Positions 45,114 through 53,945 of a stretch of 64,000 nucleotides of DNA are shown one piece after another. Position numbers and translations under genes: made by a program. Each line of letters opens with the position of its first letter. Position 1 is the stretch's first letter. A model generated the notes under the pieces. It did no database searches and had not been told where the DNA came from. It worked only from the letters and a program-made list of their open reading frames with translations. The stretch is from Mesorhizobium loti R88b (GTDB lineage: Bacteria; Pseudomonadota; Alphaproteobacteria; Rhizobiales; Rhizobiaceae): contig NZ_CP033367.1 in assembly GCF_013170845.1 (NCBI RefSeq), forward strand, positions 1,736,001 to 1,800,000, read 5' to 3'.

Positions 45114-45551
45114 ATGGCGATTTGGCAGTGGGGACTGCTTTTGCTGGTTATCGTGTGGGCGCTGCAGTCGCTCGGCGTCTGGCTGCAGATGCGGCACTAT
45201 TCGGATGTCTTCCGGGGCGTCACCGACCAGTACAAGGATGGCTTCGTCGGAGCCGGCAATTTTCGCGGCCGATTTGCCAAGGGCACCATAGCGCTGGTCG
45301 TGGTGACGCCTGACATGATCGTGCGCCGCGTGATGGTGATGACCGGCCGGTCCGTCTTCACCAAATTCAAGAGACATGAAGAATTCGAGGGTGTTCCCCT
45401 CGAGAGACTCCGGTCCAATCCTGCAATCAAGGGGGAGGGGGAACCCGGTGTGGCCGAGGCCGTGAAGCGGGCGATCGAACAGATCGACAAAGCACGGTCG
45501 GAGCCTGGGAAGAAGCCGGGGCTGTCCGGTTTGAACGTAGCAAGGGCCTAG
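45114..45551 (+). CDS. gutM: GutM/SrlM-like glucitol operon activator protein
   Basis: 145 aa with an N-terminal membrane helix (residues 5-24, WGLLLLVIVWALQSLGVWL) and the GutM domain (QMRHYSDVFRGVTDQYKDGFVGAGNFRGRFAKGTIALVVV). In enterobacteria GutM modulates sorbitol PTS gene expression; its mechanism is poorly known. ATG 45114 follows GGGAGGAGAA. First gene of the operon gutM-srlA-srlE-srlB-HPr/EI, 53 bp before srlA. Its presence ties the locus to the sorbitol/glucitol PTS class. Confidence 0.88.
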   Translation: MAIWQWGLLLLVIVWALQSLGVWLQMRHYSDVFRGVTDQYKDGFVGAGNFRGRFAKGTIALVVVTPDMIVRRVMVMTGRSVFTKFKRHEEFEGVPLERLRSNPAIKGEGEPGVAEAVKRAIEQIDKARSEPGKKPGLSGLNVARA

Positions 45552-45604
45552 AGGAACGCCGCGCACCGACTGGGATCAACCGGCGGGCGGCATAAGGAGG
45601 AGAA

Positions 45605-46366
45605 ATGTCTGTATTTTCGTTGTTGGCGCAGCATGCCGACATGGCCGTGAACAATCTGCATGTCGCAGGTGCCATGGTCTCGGATGCTGCTTTGCATGGC
45701 AAGCTCGCCGTCGAGCATGCTTCCGACCATCTCGTTGTCCTTGCGCAAGCAGACAGCGGACCGATCACCGTCGAGCAGTTCAAGGAAAAGCTGAAGGACG
45801 TCCAGCAGGAAGAGCAGCTCGGCTGGCTGACCGCCATCGGCAAGTACTTCATCGGCATCTTCCAGAAGGGCGGCGAAGTGTTCGCCGGCTTCGTCACCGG
45901 CATCATTCCGACGCTGGTGGTGCTGATGACCGCATTCTACGCCGTTACCGAACTGGTCGGTGAAGAGCGCGTGCATGGTTTGGCGCGCGGCGCCGGCCGT
46001 ATCGCGCTGACGCGCTACACGCTGCTGCCGCTGCTGGCCGTGTTCTTCCTCACCAACCCGATGGCCTACACGTTCGGCTCGTTCCTGGAAGAAAAGCACA
46101 AGCCCGCCTTCTATGACGCGGCCGTGTCCTACGTGCATCCGCCGCTCGGCCTGTTCCCGCACATCAATCCCGGCGAATATTTCGTCTGGGGCGGCATTCT
46201 CGTCGCGCTGCTGGAGCTGGAAAAGAAAGGCGCCGTCGTTGCCGGTTACCACGTCAAGGTGGCGATCTGGTACGCCATCGTCGGCCTCGTCGTCATCCTG
46301 CTCAAGGGCATGCTGACCGAACGCATCACCGCCATCATGGCGCGCCGTCAAGGCGTCGAGCTGTAA
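45605..46366 (+). CDS. srlA: PTS glucitol/sorbitol-class EIIC2 (SrlA)
   Basis: Membrane subunit IIC2 of a sorbitol-class phosphotransferase, 253 aa. Homology to SrlA starts at about residue 77 (IGKYFIGIFQKGGEVFAGFVTGIIPTL) and includes FLTNPMAYTFGSF and LGLFPHINPGEYFVW. The first 75 residues are an extra N-terminal extension absent from the roughly 187-aa E. coli protein; it is helical, with a charged segment (VEQFKEKLKDVQQEEQ). The start is well supported by AAGGAGGAG. Works with SrlE (IIB-C1) and SrlB (IIA). Confidence 0.93.
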   Translation: MSVFSLLAQHADMAVNNLHVAGAMVSDAALHGKLAVEHASDHLVVLAQADSGPITVEQFKEKLKDVQQEEQLGWLTAIGKYFIGIFQKGGEVFAGFVTGIIPTLVVLMTAFYAVTELVGEERVHGLARGAGRIALTRYTLLPLLAVFFLTNPMAYTFGSFLEEKHKPAFYDAAVSYVHPPLGLFPHINPGEYFVWGGILVALLELEKKGAVVAGYHVKVAIWYAIVGLVVILLKGMLTERITAIMARRQGVEL

Positions 46367-46382
46367 GGGCGGGGAGGACATC

Positions 46383-47381
46383 ATGGCCAAGACATACAAA
46401 GCAGTACGGATTTCCCGGGGCAAAACCGGTTGGGGTGGCCCGCTCGTGATCGAGCCGACCGAACAGCGCAGCAAGGTTGTTTCCGTCACCGGCGGTGGCA
46501 TTCACCCGGTGGCACAGCTCATCGCCGATATGACCGGCGCCGAAGCCGTCGACGGCTTCAGGGCGCCGCCAATCGAAAGCGAGATGGCGGTCGTCGTCGT
46601 CGATTGCGGCGGCACCGCACGCTGCGGCGTCTATCCGCGCAAGCGCATTCCGACCGTCAATCTGACGCCAGTCGGGCAATCGGGGCCACTCGCCCAGTTC
46701 ATCACTGAGGACATCTACGTTTCGGGCGTGAAACCGGCCGACGTCACAATGGCGGACGGGTCCGAAACGGTCACCACTGCGGGGGGAGCAGCAGCGATGA
46801 GTTCGAGCAACAGCAATGCGACGCCGACAGCACTGCCCAGCGAGGGTGGTCTAATCGGCTTCATCAGCACGATCGGCCGTGTCATGGGTCGTGTCGTCGG
46901 CATCTTCTTCAATGCCGGCCGCCGCACCATCGACCAGGTCGTTCGCAACGTGCTGCCGTTCATGGCCTTCGTGACCATGCTCATCGGTCTGATCCTCTAC
47001 ACCGGCATCGGCGATGTGCTGGCCCAGCCGATGGGTCCACTGGCCAACAACATCGTCGGTCTGCTGGTCATCTCGGCCATTTGCGGCCTGCCGTTCCTGT
47101 CGCCCATCCTCGGGCCAGGCGCCGTCATCGCGCAGGTCATCGGCGTTGCCATCATCGGCCCGCAGATCGCCAACGGCACGATTTCGCCGGCGATGGCCCT
47201 GCCGGCGCTGTTTGCCTACAACACCCAGGTGGGCTGCGACTTCGTCCCCGTCGGCCTTGCTCTGGGTGAAGCCAAGCCGAAGACCATCGAAATCGGTGTT
47301 CCGGCGGTGCTCATCAGCCGCCAGATCATGGGTCCTATCTCGGTGCTGATCGCCTGGGTTGTCAGCCTGATCGTGTTCTAA
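46383..47381 (+). CDS. srlE: PTS glucitol/sorbitol-class EIIB-C1 (SrlE)
   Basis: 332 aa. N-terminal IIB domain with the GWGGPL motif and candidate phosphocysteines Cys75 and Cys81 in DCGGTARCGVYPRKRIP. A Ser/Asn/Ala/Thr-rich linker near 135-155 leads to the IIC1 membrane domain with about five helices. Takes phosphate from SrlB-P and transfers it to the incoming polyol during uptake. 16 bp after srlA, with GGGGAGGA before the ATG. Confidence 0.94.
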   Translation: MAKTYKAVRISRGKTGWGGPLVIEPTEQRSKVVSVTGGGIHPVAQLIADMTGAEAVDGFRAPPIESEMAVVVVDCGGTARCGVYPRKRIPTVNLTPVGQSGPLAQFITEDIYVSGVKPADVTMADGSETVTTAGGAAAMSSSNSNATPTALPSEGGLIGFISTIGRVMGRVVGIFFNAGRRTIDQVVRNVLPFMAFVTMLIGLILYTGIGDVLAQPMGPLANNIVGLLVISAICGLPFLSPILGPGAVIAQVIGVAIIGPQIANGTISPAMALPALFAYNTQVGCDFVPVGLALGEAKPKTIEIGVPAVLISRQIMGPISVLIAWVVSLIVF

Positions 47382-47408
47382 GAAAAGTAGGAAAATGAGG
47401 TTCGCCAT

Positions 47409-47789
47409 ATGACGGTTCTGTTGAGAACACGGGTCACTGCCATCGGACCCGAAGTGGCGGACCTTGCCGAAGGGGGCGTGGTCATCCTGTTTGCGGATGG
47501 CTCGCCGCCGGAGCTTGCCGAGGTGTCGGTGCTCCACAAGACGGAGCAGGGACCCAGTGACGGAGCGCCTCAAAAGGGCGCTTCGATCACCCTTGGTCCG
47601 GTTTCCGCTGTCATAACCGCCGTCGGCTCCAGCGCCTGGAGCAAGGTGCTCGAAATGGGCCATGTCGTTATCTCGTTCAACGGCGCCACCGAGGCCGAGA
47701 GGCCGGGCGAAATCTGCGCATCGCAAGTCGATACACAAGCGCTCGTGGCCGCCCTGAAGACCGGCGCGATCATCACCATCGCCGCCTGA
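47409..47789 (+). CDS. srlB: PTS glucitol/sorbitol-class EIIA (SrlB)
   Basis: 126 aa, EIIA of the glucitol family. The phosphorylated histidine is His43 in EVSVLHK, the same position as in enterobacterial SrlB. Accepts phosphate from HPr (encoded next as an HPr-EI fusion) and passes it to the IIB domain of SrlE. 27 bp downstream of srlE and 56 bp upstream of the HPr-EI gene. Confidence 0.94.
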   Translation: MTVLLRTRVTAIGPEVADLAEGGVVILFADGSPPELAEVSVLHKTEQGPSDGAPQKGASITLGPVSAVITAVGSSAWSKVLEMGHVVISFNGATEAERPGEICASQVDTQALVAALKTGAIITIAA

Positions 47790-47845
47790 CAACATTCGCG
47801 CCGCAGCCTATGTTGGCGGTGGCGCTCAAAACCAGAGTATTTGCC

Positions 47846-49825
47846 ATGGAACGCTCGACCATCGTCAGAGTGCATGAAGGTTTGCACGCCCGTCCCGCCA
47901 CGCGGTTCGTCAAGCTCGCCAAGGGTTTCGAATCCGATGTCGAGCTGGTCAAGGACGGCAAGGCAGTCAGCGCCAAGAGCTCGGTCAAGCTGATGCTGCT
48001 GGCGGTCAAGGAAAACCAGGAAGTTACTGTGCGGGCGAACGGTGCTGACGCCATCGAGGCCATCGAGGCGCTGATTGGCTATCTTGAGAACCCTAAGGCG
48101 GGCCTCGACGACGAGGAGCCCAAGCCGGCCGCCGATGCCGTATCGGACACGCCAGTCGCGTCGGTTGGCGAATCCGCTCTGCCAGCACCCGGTGGGCCAA
48201 ATGGCCTGCGCGGTGTCGCCGCAAGCGAGGGTTTCGCCATCGGGCCTGCCTTCGCGCATTTCCCGCCTGACATCGCCGGACAGGGCCGCATGCTGCAGGA
48301 AAGCGAAATCGCCGGCGAGATCGACAGGTTTCGAGCTGCCATTGGGGCCGTTCAGGCGCGGATGGACAAGATATTGGCGCAGGATACGCTGTCAGGTGGA
48401 GACCGGGGCATCGTCGCCGCACTCAGGGATATCGCCGCCGACGACAGCCTGACCGGCGAGGCCGAAGGGCTGATCGAGGGTGGCAATGACGCTATCTCGG
48501 CTGTCATCACCGCCGCTTCCACCATCGCCGCGGATTTCAGCGCCGTCGACGATCACTACCTCAATGCGCGCGCCGACGACGTCCATGCCGTTGGACGGCA
48601 GATCTGCCTCGTGCTGCTCGGCCAGGACGATGTCAGCCTGGAAAATATCCCCGAGGGCGCCATTCTGATCGCCGACGATATCGGCGCCTGGGATCTGGCG
48701 CGCGCGCCGCTGAAACGCATTGGCGGGGTGATTTGCGGCCATGGCGGCGCCACATCGCACATCGCCATCATTGCCCGCTCGCATGGCATTCCGGCGGTGC
48801 TGGGCCTTGGCGACAGCGTCAATGCCTTGCGCACGGCGCGCGAGGTGGCGCTCGACGGCACCAGCGGCCATGTCATCATCGACCCCGATGCGGCGACGCG
48901 CGCGGATTTCGCCACCCGCGTTGAAGCGGCGGCAAAGGAGCGCGCCGGGCTGAGCGTCTTCAAGACGGTGACGCCGAAGCTGGCCAACGGCAAGGTGATC
49001 GAGGTCGCGGCCAATATCGGCTCGCTCGAGGAAATCGAAGCGGCGCAGGAGGCTGGCGCCATGGGCGTCGGCCTGTTCCGCACCGAACTCCTGTTCATGC
49101 GCCATATGCATCTTCCCTCGGAAGACATGCAGGCCGAAACCTATGCGGCGCTGGCCGAGGCCTTCGCCCCCTATCCGGTCATTGTGCGCACACTTGACAT
49201 TGGCGGCGACAAGCCGATCGCTGGCATCGAATTCCCCGACGAGGAAAACCCCTTCCTCGGCTGGCGGGGCATCCGCATGTGCCTTGACCGGCCCGATATC
49301 TTCAAGCGCCAGCTTCGGGCGCTGCTGAGGGCAGCCGTGCATGGCAACATCAAGGTGATGCTGCCGATGGTGGCCGACATCGAGGAGGTCAGGCAGACGC
49401 GCGTTCTGGTCGATGAATGCGCCGCCGAGCTGAAGGCCGAAGGCGTGCCTTATGCGACGTTCGATCTCGGCGTGATGATCGAAACCCCGGCGGCGGTGCT
49501 GATCGCTCCGGCGCTGGCCAAGGAGGTGGCGTTCTTCTCCATCGGCACCAATGATCTGACCCAGTACATCATGGCCGCCGACCGGCTCAACCCTACTGTG
49601 GCCAAGCTCAACGATGTCACCAATCCGGCCGTCATGATGGCCATCGAGCTGACGGCCAAGGCGGGTGTTGCCGCCGGTATCATGGTCGGCATGTGCGGCG
49701 AGGCGGCCGGACGTCCCGACCTGATTGCGAGGTTTCTCGAGATGGGGCTGACGGAGCTGTCGATGAGCCCAGCCTCGATCCAGCGCGCCAAGAAGACCAT
49801 CATGGACTTGGCCGCCGGGGCCTAG
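47846..49825 (+). CDS. PTS HPr-Enzyme I fusion protein
   Basis: 659 aa joining HPr (residues 1-90) to Enzyme I. HPr: GLHARPA with His14 and a Ser46 region (SAKSSVKLM). A linker of about 30 residues is followed by EI, with phospho-His305 in GGATSHIAIIARSHGIPAVLG and the PEP-binding C-terminal barrel (GLFRTELLFM, LGVMIETPAAV, FFSIGTNDLTQY, GMCGEAAG). All catalytic parts for PEP-dependent phosphorylation are present; there is no GAF domain, so it is not the nitrogen-PTS PtsP. ATG 47846 gives a canonical HPr start. This makes the operon a self-contained PTS. Confidence 0.94.
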   Translation: MERSTIVRVHEGLHARPATRFVKLAKGFESDVELVKDGKAVSAKSSVKLMLLAVKENQEVTVRANGADAIEAIEALIGYLENPKAGLDDEEPKPAADAVSDTPVASVGESALPAPGGPNGLRGVAASEGFAIGPAFAHFPPDIAGQGRMLQESEIAGEIDRFRAAIGAVQARMDKILAQDTLSGGDRGIVAALRDIAADDSLTGEAEGLIEGGNDAISAVITAASTIAADFSAVDDHYLNARADDVHAVGRQICLVLLGQDDVSLENIPEGAILIADDIGAWDLARAPLKRIGGVICGHGGATSHIAIIARSHGIPAVLGLGDSVNALRTAREVALDGTSGHVIIDPDAATRADFATRVEAAAKERAGLSVFKTVTPKLANGKVIEVAANIGSLEEIEAAQEAGAMGVGLFRTELLFMRHMHLPSEDMQAETYAALAEAFAPYPVIVRTLDIGGDKPIAGIEFPDEENPFLGWRGIRMCLDRPDIFKRQLRALLRAAVHGNIKVMLPMVADIEEVRQTRVLVDECAAELKAEGVPYATFDLGVMIETPAAVLIAPALAKEVAFFSIGTNDLTQYIMAADRLNPTVAKLNDVTNPAVMMAIELTAKAGVAAGIMVGMCGEAAGRPDLIARFLEMGLTELSMSPASIQRAKKTIMDLAAGA

Positions 49826-49849
49826 ATCGTTCGAGACAGTTGCCGGAGC

Positions 49850-50650
49850 TTACGGCAAATGCGCGAGCAAGGTGGCAAAGACCGGTGTCAGTTCCTCGGC
49901 CGGGCTTGCCTTGCCGCAGGCCTGCACGATGCGGTCATGACGGATATCGGCCGCCAGGATCGCGATCTCCAGCATGTCCGGCTCCGGCGCGCCATCGCGG
50001 CCGGTGGTCGCCAGGCCGCAGGCCAGAACGACCGGCGCCAGGCAACTTATGTCGAGCGCCCGGCCACCAATCTCAGGCGTTTCCGGCGCGGTTTCGGCAA
50101 AGCGGACCGGACGCTGGTTGAGCAACTCGACCAGCAGCGCCGCGCAGGTGGCCGCGATAGCCTGCAGCCCGGCATCCGGCGCGACCAACGCGGCCAGGAG
50201 ATCGCCATGGCGCTTGCGCATCGTGGCATGCACGGCGGCGAAATCGGCTTCAAGGATGCGGGCATTGTCGATCTTCAGGTCGGCAAGCACGGCCTTGGTC
50301 AAATAGTACATGTCGCGCCGGAACAGGCGCTCGGCGCTCAATTGCCGCTCTTCGTTTCCGCCCGGGAAATAAGTGCCGAGGCCTTTTACGGTCGTGCCGT
50401 CCACCTTGATCGGGCGCTCATGCGGGACAAAGGATTCGGCTATCGACAGCGCTTCGTCGAAAGCGCTCGCGGCATGGCTGAGCAGGCCTTCGATGCCTTT
50501 GCCCGGAAATGGCGGCAAGCGGCTGGTCGCCTCGCGCAGGGCACTGGCTTCACCGCTGCCGTCATGGCGGCTCTGGCGGATGATGTCGCGGACTTCCCGC
50601 AACCGGTCCTTCAAATTGACGCGGACATCTTCGGAGATTTGTCGGAGCAT
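49850..50650 (-). CDS. Hypothetical protein between PTS and SorC genes (266 aa)
   Basis: Not recognised. Soluble, mainly helical by composition, no signal or membrane segment. A conserved-looking block FVPHERPIKVDGTTVKGLGTYFPGGNEERQL lies near residues 75-105. It could not be matched to SrlD, an aldolase, a kinase or an isomerase. It converges on the HPr-EI gene (24 bp) and is divergent from the SorC regulator, sharing its upstream palindrome, so it is probably co-regulated with the PTS. It is a candidate for a missing step in the pathway, but this is only positional. Confidence 0.72.
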   Translation of the reverse strand: MLRQISEDVRVNLKDRLREVRDIIRQSRHDGSGEASALREATSRLPPFPGKGIEGLLSHAASAFDEALSIAESFVPHERPIKVDGTTVKGLGTYFPGGNEERQLSAERLFRRDMYYLTKAVLADLKIDNARILEADFAAVHATMRKRHGDLLAALVAPDAGLQAIAATCAALLVELLNQRPVRFAETAPETPEIGGRALDISCLAPVVLACGLATTGRDGAPEPDMLEIAILAADIRHDRIVQACGKASPAEELTPVFATLLAHLP

Positions 50651-50718
50651 CGCGGATCGCCTCGAAAGTGCCGTGGAGAACGGCCAGCAAGCGGCCGGCC
50701 ACCAACTCTACATTGTTC

Positions 50719-50740
50719 CTATCGATTGGTAGATCAATAG
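50719..50740. promoter_or_regulatory. Imperfect palindrome between hypothetical gene and SorC gene
   Basis: CTATCGATTGG followed by AGATCAATAG: the arms CTATCGAT and ATCAATAG pair except at one position. It lies in the 154-bp divergent space before the SorC regulator and fits an autoregulatory operator. It does not share an obvious consensus with the palindrome upstream of gutM apart from the AT-rich CAATA element. Confidence 0.55.
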
Positions 50741-50804
50741 GCGATACTAGACCAGCATGCAGAATCGGTGACGGCGCGCTTGTCCGTCGCGGGGGAGGGA
50801 TGAT

Positions 50805-51821
50805 TTGGCCAGGCGACGACACAGCGAAACCGAAGACGGTCGCGGCGGCGGCGAGGCGACCGAGCCGGTCGTCAGCGAGAGCCGGACGGATCGCCTCAGG
50901 ATCCGCGCCGCCTGGATGTATTTCGTCGAGCAGATGACGCAGAACGAGATCGCCGACGTGCTTGGCGTCGGCCGCGTCACCATCGTGCGCATGCTGGCCG
51001 AGGCGAGGGCGCGCAACGAGGTGAAGATCACCATCGAGAGCGAATTGGCGGAGATCGTGCGGCTGGAGCGCGCGCTGGAGCGGACGTTCGGCCTGGAGCA
51101 GGCGCTGGTGGCGCCGCTCACCGCCCCCAACGCCGATCCGCTCCCGGCGATCAGCGCCAAGACCGGGATTTTCCTGTCCGATACGATGAAATCCGGCATG
51201 CGCGTCGGCGTCGGCTGGGGCCGAACGCTGTTCTCCAGCCTGCCCTTCATCAGCGCCAAGTCGCTCTCCGACTTCAAGGTCATCTCGCTGCTGGGCGGTG
51301 TCGGCGTTGTGCGGCGCTACAACCCGGCCGAGTTCTCCTGGCGCTTCGCCCAGATCTTCCAGGGCGACGGCTATCTGATCCCGACGCCGGCCGTCGTCGA
51401 CAGCGTCGAGACCAAGATCGCGCTGGTCGAGCGCTGCGGCCTGCAGGAGGTTTTTGAAATGGCCAACGTGCTCGATGCCGTTCTGCTGAGCGTCGGCGGC
51501 ATCGCTTCGGCCACCACCTTCTCGCGCGGCGGCTTTCTCAACGAAGCGGATCGGGAGGCGCTGGTTGCCCGCGGCGCGGTTGGCGACCTTCTGTTCCACT
51601 TCTTCGACCGCAATGGCGATCTGGTCGACCATCCGATCAACAGCCTGGTGATGTCGGTGGATGTCGACCGGCTGCGCGCGGCGCCGATCCGCATCCTGAC
51701 CTCCGGCGGCGAGGAGAAGATCGAGGCCCTGCTCGGCGCCATGAACCTGATCGCACCGACGATCCTGATCACCGATGAGGAGAGCGCGCGGCGCATGCTC
51801 GAAGCGGTCAGCGAAAGCTGA
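50805..51821 (+). CDS. SorC/DeoR-type sugar-binding transcriptional regulator
   Basis: 338 aa: N-terminal helix-turn-helix (about residues 35-65, MTQNEIADVLGVGRVTIVRML) and a SorC sugar-phosphate-binding domain (SGMRVGVGWGRTL, VISLLGGVGVV, DAVLLSVGGIASATTF, FDRNGDLVDHPINSLVMSVD). The start is a TTG at 50805 after GGGGGAGGGA. SorC proteins commonly regulate sorbose, sorbitol, erythritol and similar operons, so control of the adjacent PTS operon is likely. Overlaps the convergent HAD-IIA gene by 14 bp. Confidence 0.93.
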   Translation: MARRRHSETEDGRGGGEATEPVVSESRTDRLRIRAAWMYFVEQMTQNEIADVLGVGRVTIVRMLAEARARNEVKITIESELAEIVRLERALERTFGLEQALVAPLTAPNADPLPAISAKTGIFLSDTMKSGMRVGVGWGRTLFSSLPFISAKSLSDFKVISLLGGVGVVRRYNPAEFSWRFAQIFQGDGYLIPTPAVVDSVETKIALVERCGLQEVFEMANVLDAVLLSVGGIASATTFSRGGFLNEADREALVARGAVGDLLFHFFDRNGDLVDHPINSLVMSVDVDRLRAAPIRILTSGGEEKIEALLGAMNLIAPTILITDEESARRMLEAVSES

Positions 51822-52659
51822 AGGACCCTGTGATGTAGGTCGGCCAGGCCTGCTGTTCGTCGAAAATGGCGGCAAGATCAGATATGCCCGCCAGTATCCC
51901 GCTGAGAACCAGTGCCGTGGCGATGCCGGCGCCGTTTCCGCCTGATATGTCATGCTCGACGCTGTCGCCGATGCAGACCACATCGCCGCGCTCCGGCTCG
52001 CCGGCCAGTGCCAGGGCTGCGTCGAAAATCGCAGGATAGGGCTTGCCGATGCGGGTGACGCTGCCACCAAGGCTTTCATAGAGATCGGCAATCTCGCCGG
52101 CGCCGAACCGGGGTCCGACCGCCGTCAGCATGATCCTGTCGGGATTGGTGCAGAAGCACGGCACCTGCCGTGCCGCCGCTGGGGCAAGCAGGCGGCGATA
52201 ATGGTCGAGGTCTTGGCGGTCGCCCTCGCTGGCCGAGATCAGCACCAGTTCGGCGTCTTGGCCGGTTTCCGCCAGCACAAAGGGCAGGCCTTCGATTGCC
52301 GTGCGATCGCCGTCGCGGCTGATCAGCAGGCATTTCGTGCCGGGTCGCAACGCTCCATTTGTCGCCATCTCGTGGAAGCGTCGCCACGCCACCTCGCCCG
52401 AGGACACAAAATGGTCCCAGCTGCCAGCGGCGAAGCCGAGCTTCAGCAGGCGATCTTCGTTGGGCCTGGCGCGCTTGCCGGAATTGGAAATCAGCACCAC
52501 CGTCTTGCCGGCGCGCTTCAGCGCCGACAAGGCCTCCACCGCGCCGGGATAGGGTGCCTGGCCGTCATGCAGCACGCCGAACTGGTCGAGCAGGAAGACC
52601 TGATAGCGCTCAGCCAGCGGCCCGATTCCGTCGAGATGTTCGATGCTTTTGGCACTCAT
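51808..52659 (-). CDS. HAD-IIA family sugar phosphatase
   Basis: 283 aa, NagD-like HAD superfamily IIA. Motif I reads LLDQFGVLHDGQAPYPGA (Asp nucleophile near residue 25; the second Asp is replaced by Phe-Gly in this subfamily), SNSGKR is motif II, GKPYPAIF carries the motif III Lys and GDSVEHDISGG is motif IV. Likely removes phosphate from a small sugar phosphate. Overlaps the FGGY kinase start/stop by 4 nt (ATGA), third in the operon aldolase-kinase-HAD. Confidence 0.9.
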   Translation of the reverse strand: MSAKSIEHLDGIGPLAERYQVFLLDQFGVLHDGQAPYPGAVEALSALKRAGKTVVLISNSGKRARPNEDRLLKLGFAAGSWDHFVSSGEVAWRRFHEMATNGALRPGTKCLLISRDGDRTAIEGLPFVLAETGQDAELVLISASEGDRQDLDHYRRLLAPAAARQVPCFCTNPDRIMLTAVGPRFGAGEIADLYESLGGSVTRIGKPYPAIFDAALALAGEPERGDVVCIGDSVEHDISGGNGAGIATALVLSGILAGISDLAAIFDEQQAWPTYITGSFSFR

Positions 52660-53930
52660 AACAGCCCCGCCTTGCTTGCACCCTTCAGTGCCAGTCGCGC
52701 CGTGCCGGCCGCCGCCTCGTCGGAAAGTGTGGGCAGGAAATCGACTCCGAGCTTGCGCCGGCGGATATCAGTCCAGGCCGGGTTCGCCGCACCGCCGCCG
52801 ACACTTCTGACCGATGTCAGCGCCGGCGCGCCAAGCTCGGCAAGCCTGCGGTAGCCGAGTGCTTCGATCGCGGCCATGCCTTCGAACATCGCCTTGAGAT
52901 AGTCGGCGTCGTCAGCCGGCCGTGGCACAAGGCGCGGCGGCAAGGCCGGATCGGCGATCGGGAACCGCTCGCCTGATGTGCTGAGCGGATAGTAGTCGAG
53001 GCCGGTCTCGGTCGTCGGGTCGATTGCCGCGCTGAGTTCGATGATGCGCGCGAGCGGAAAATGTTGAGCCAGCACCTTGCCGCCGGAATTCGACGCGCCG
53101 CCGGCCAGCCAGGCGTCGCCGAGGCGATGGCTGTAGATGCCGAAGCGCGGCGCCGAGATCAGCCGGTCGGAGAGGATCTTGATGGTAAGCGAGGATCCCA
53201 GTGCCGTGACGCCATCGCCGGCCGCCGTGGCGCCCGTCGCCAGGAACGACGCGCAGCCATCCGTGGTGCCGGCGACCACGACCACATCGCGCGGCAGGCC
53301 GAACAGCTCTGCCGCGGCCGCGGTGAGCGTGCCAGTGACATCGCCCGGCTCGACGACATCCGGCAGCAAGTCCATGCGCAGTCCGGTGGCCGCGATCCAA
53401 TCCGGCCAGCGGCGGGCCTCGACGTCATAGCCTGTCTTCAGCGCATTGTTCTCGTCGCTGACGTCGAAGCGGCCGGACAGGTTTGCGGCGATCCAGTCGG
53501 CCTGGTGCAGCACCGCGGCGATGCCGGGCAGATGCTGGAACTGCAAGGCTTTGGCGAGGCCCGAAGTCGCCCCGTGCGCGGCGCTCGCATTCGGCGCCTC
53601 ACGCGTGATCGCGGCCAGGATGTCAGCGTCGGCGACCTTGTCATTGTACATCAGCGGCTCGGCCAAGGGCCGTCCGGCGTCGTCGACCGGCAGCAGCGTG
53701 CCGGACGTACCGTCGACGGCGATGGCGCGGATCGCGGCGCGATCAAGGCCCGAAAGCAGTTCCATCAGAGCTGCCTGGACCGCTTGCCACCATGCCGAGG
53801 GGTCGCGGGGGTTTTGGCCGAATCGGTCGAGGCGGACGGCGGACTGGCCGGCAATCGAAAAATCCGGGCGCATGGCGACGGCGCGCGCGCCCGACGTGCC
53901 GATGTCGATGCCGATGACAAGAGGCATCAT
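52656..53930 (-). CDS. FGGY-family carbohydrate kinase (first)
   Basis: 424 aa, xylulokinase/ribulokinase-like fold. N-terminal phosphate loop GIDIGTSGARAVAM (6-19), AVDGTSGTLLPVD near 72, and the ADP-binding GGGAANPAWTDIRRRKLG near 380. It is shorter than xylulokinase (about 480-500 aa) but keeps both lobes. Substrate probably a ketose or polyol. 15 bp after the class II aldolase gene and coupled to the HAD gene; two kinases in one locus suggest two entry substrates or two phosphorylation steps. Confidence 0.92.
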   Translation of the reverse strand: MMPLVIGIDIGTSGARAVAMRPDFSIAGQSAVRLDRFGQNPRDPSAWWQAVQAALMELLSGLDRAAIRAIAVDGTSGTLLPVDDAGRPLAEPLMYNDKVADADILAAITREAPNASAAHGATSGLAKALQFQHLPGIAAVLHQADWIAANLSGRFDVSDENNALKTGYDVEARRWPDWIAATGLRMDLLPDVVEPGDVTGTLTAAAAELFGLPRDVVVVAGTTDGCASFLATGATAAGDGVTALGSSLTIKILSDRLISAPRFGIYSHRLGDAWLAGGASNSGGKVLAQHFPLARIIELSAAIDPTTETGLDYYPLSTSGERFPIADPALPPRLVPRPADDADYLKAMFEGMAAIEALGYRRLAELGAPALTSVRSVGGGAANPAWTDIRRRKLGVDFLPTLSDEAAAGTARLALKGASKAGLL

Positions 53931-53945
53931 ATTGTCAGTCCTCTG

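Noticed and set aside
47846..49825. HPr-EI protein as the nitrogen-PTS enzyme PtsP
   Set aside because: It has an N-terminal HPr rather than a GAF domain and lies in a sorbitol-class PTS operon.
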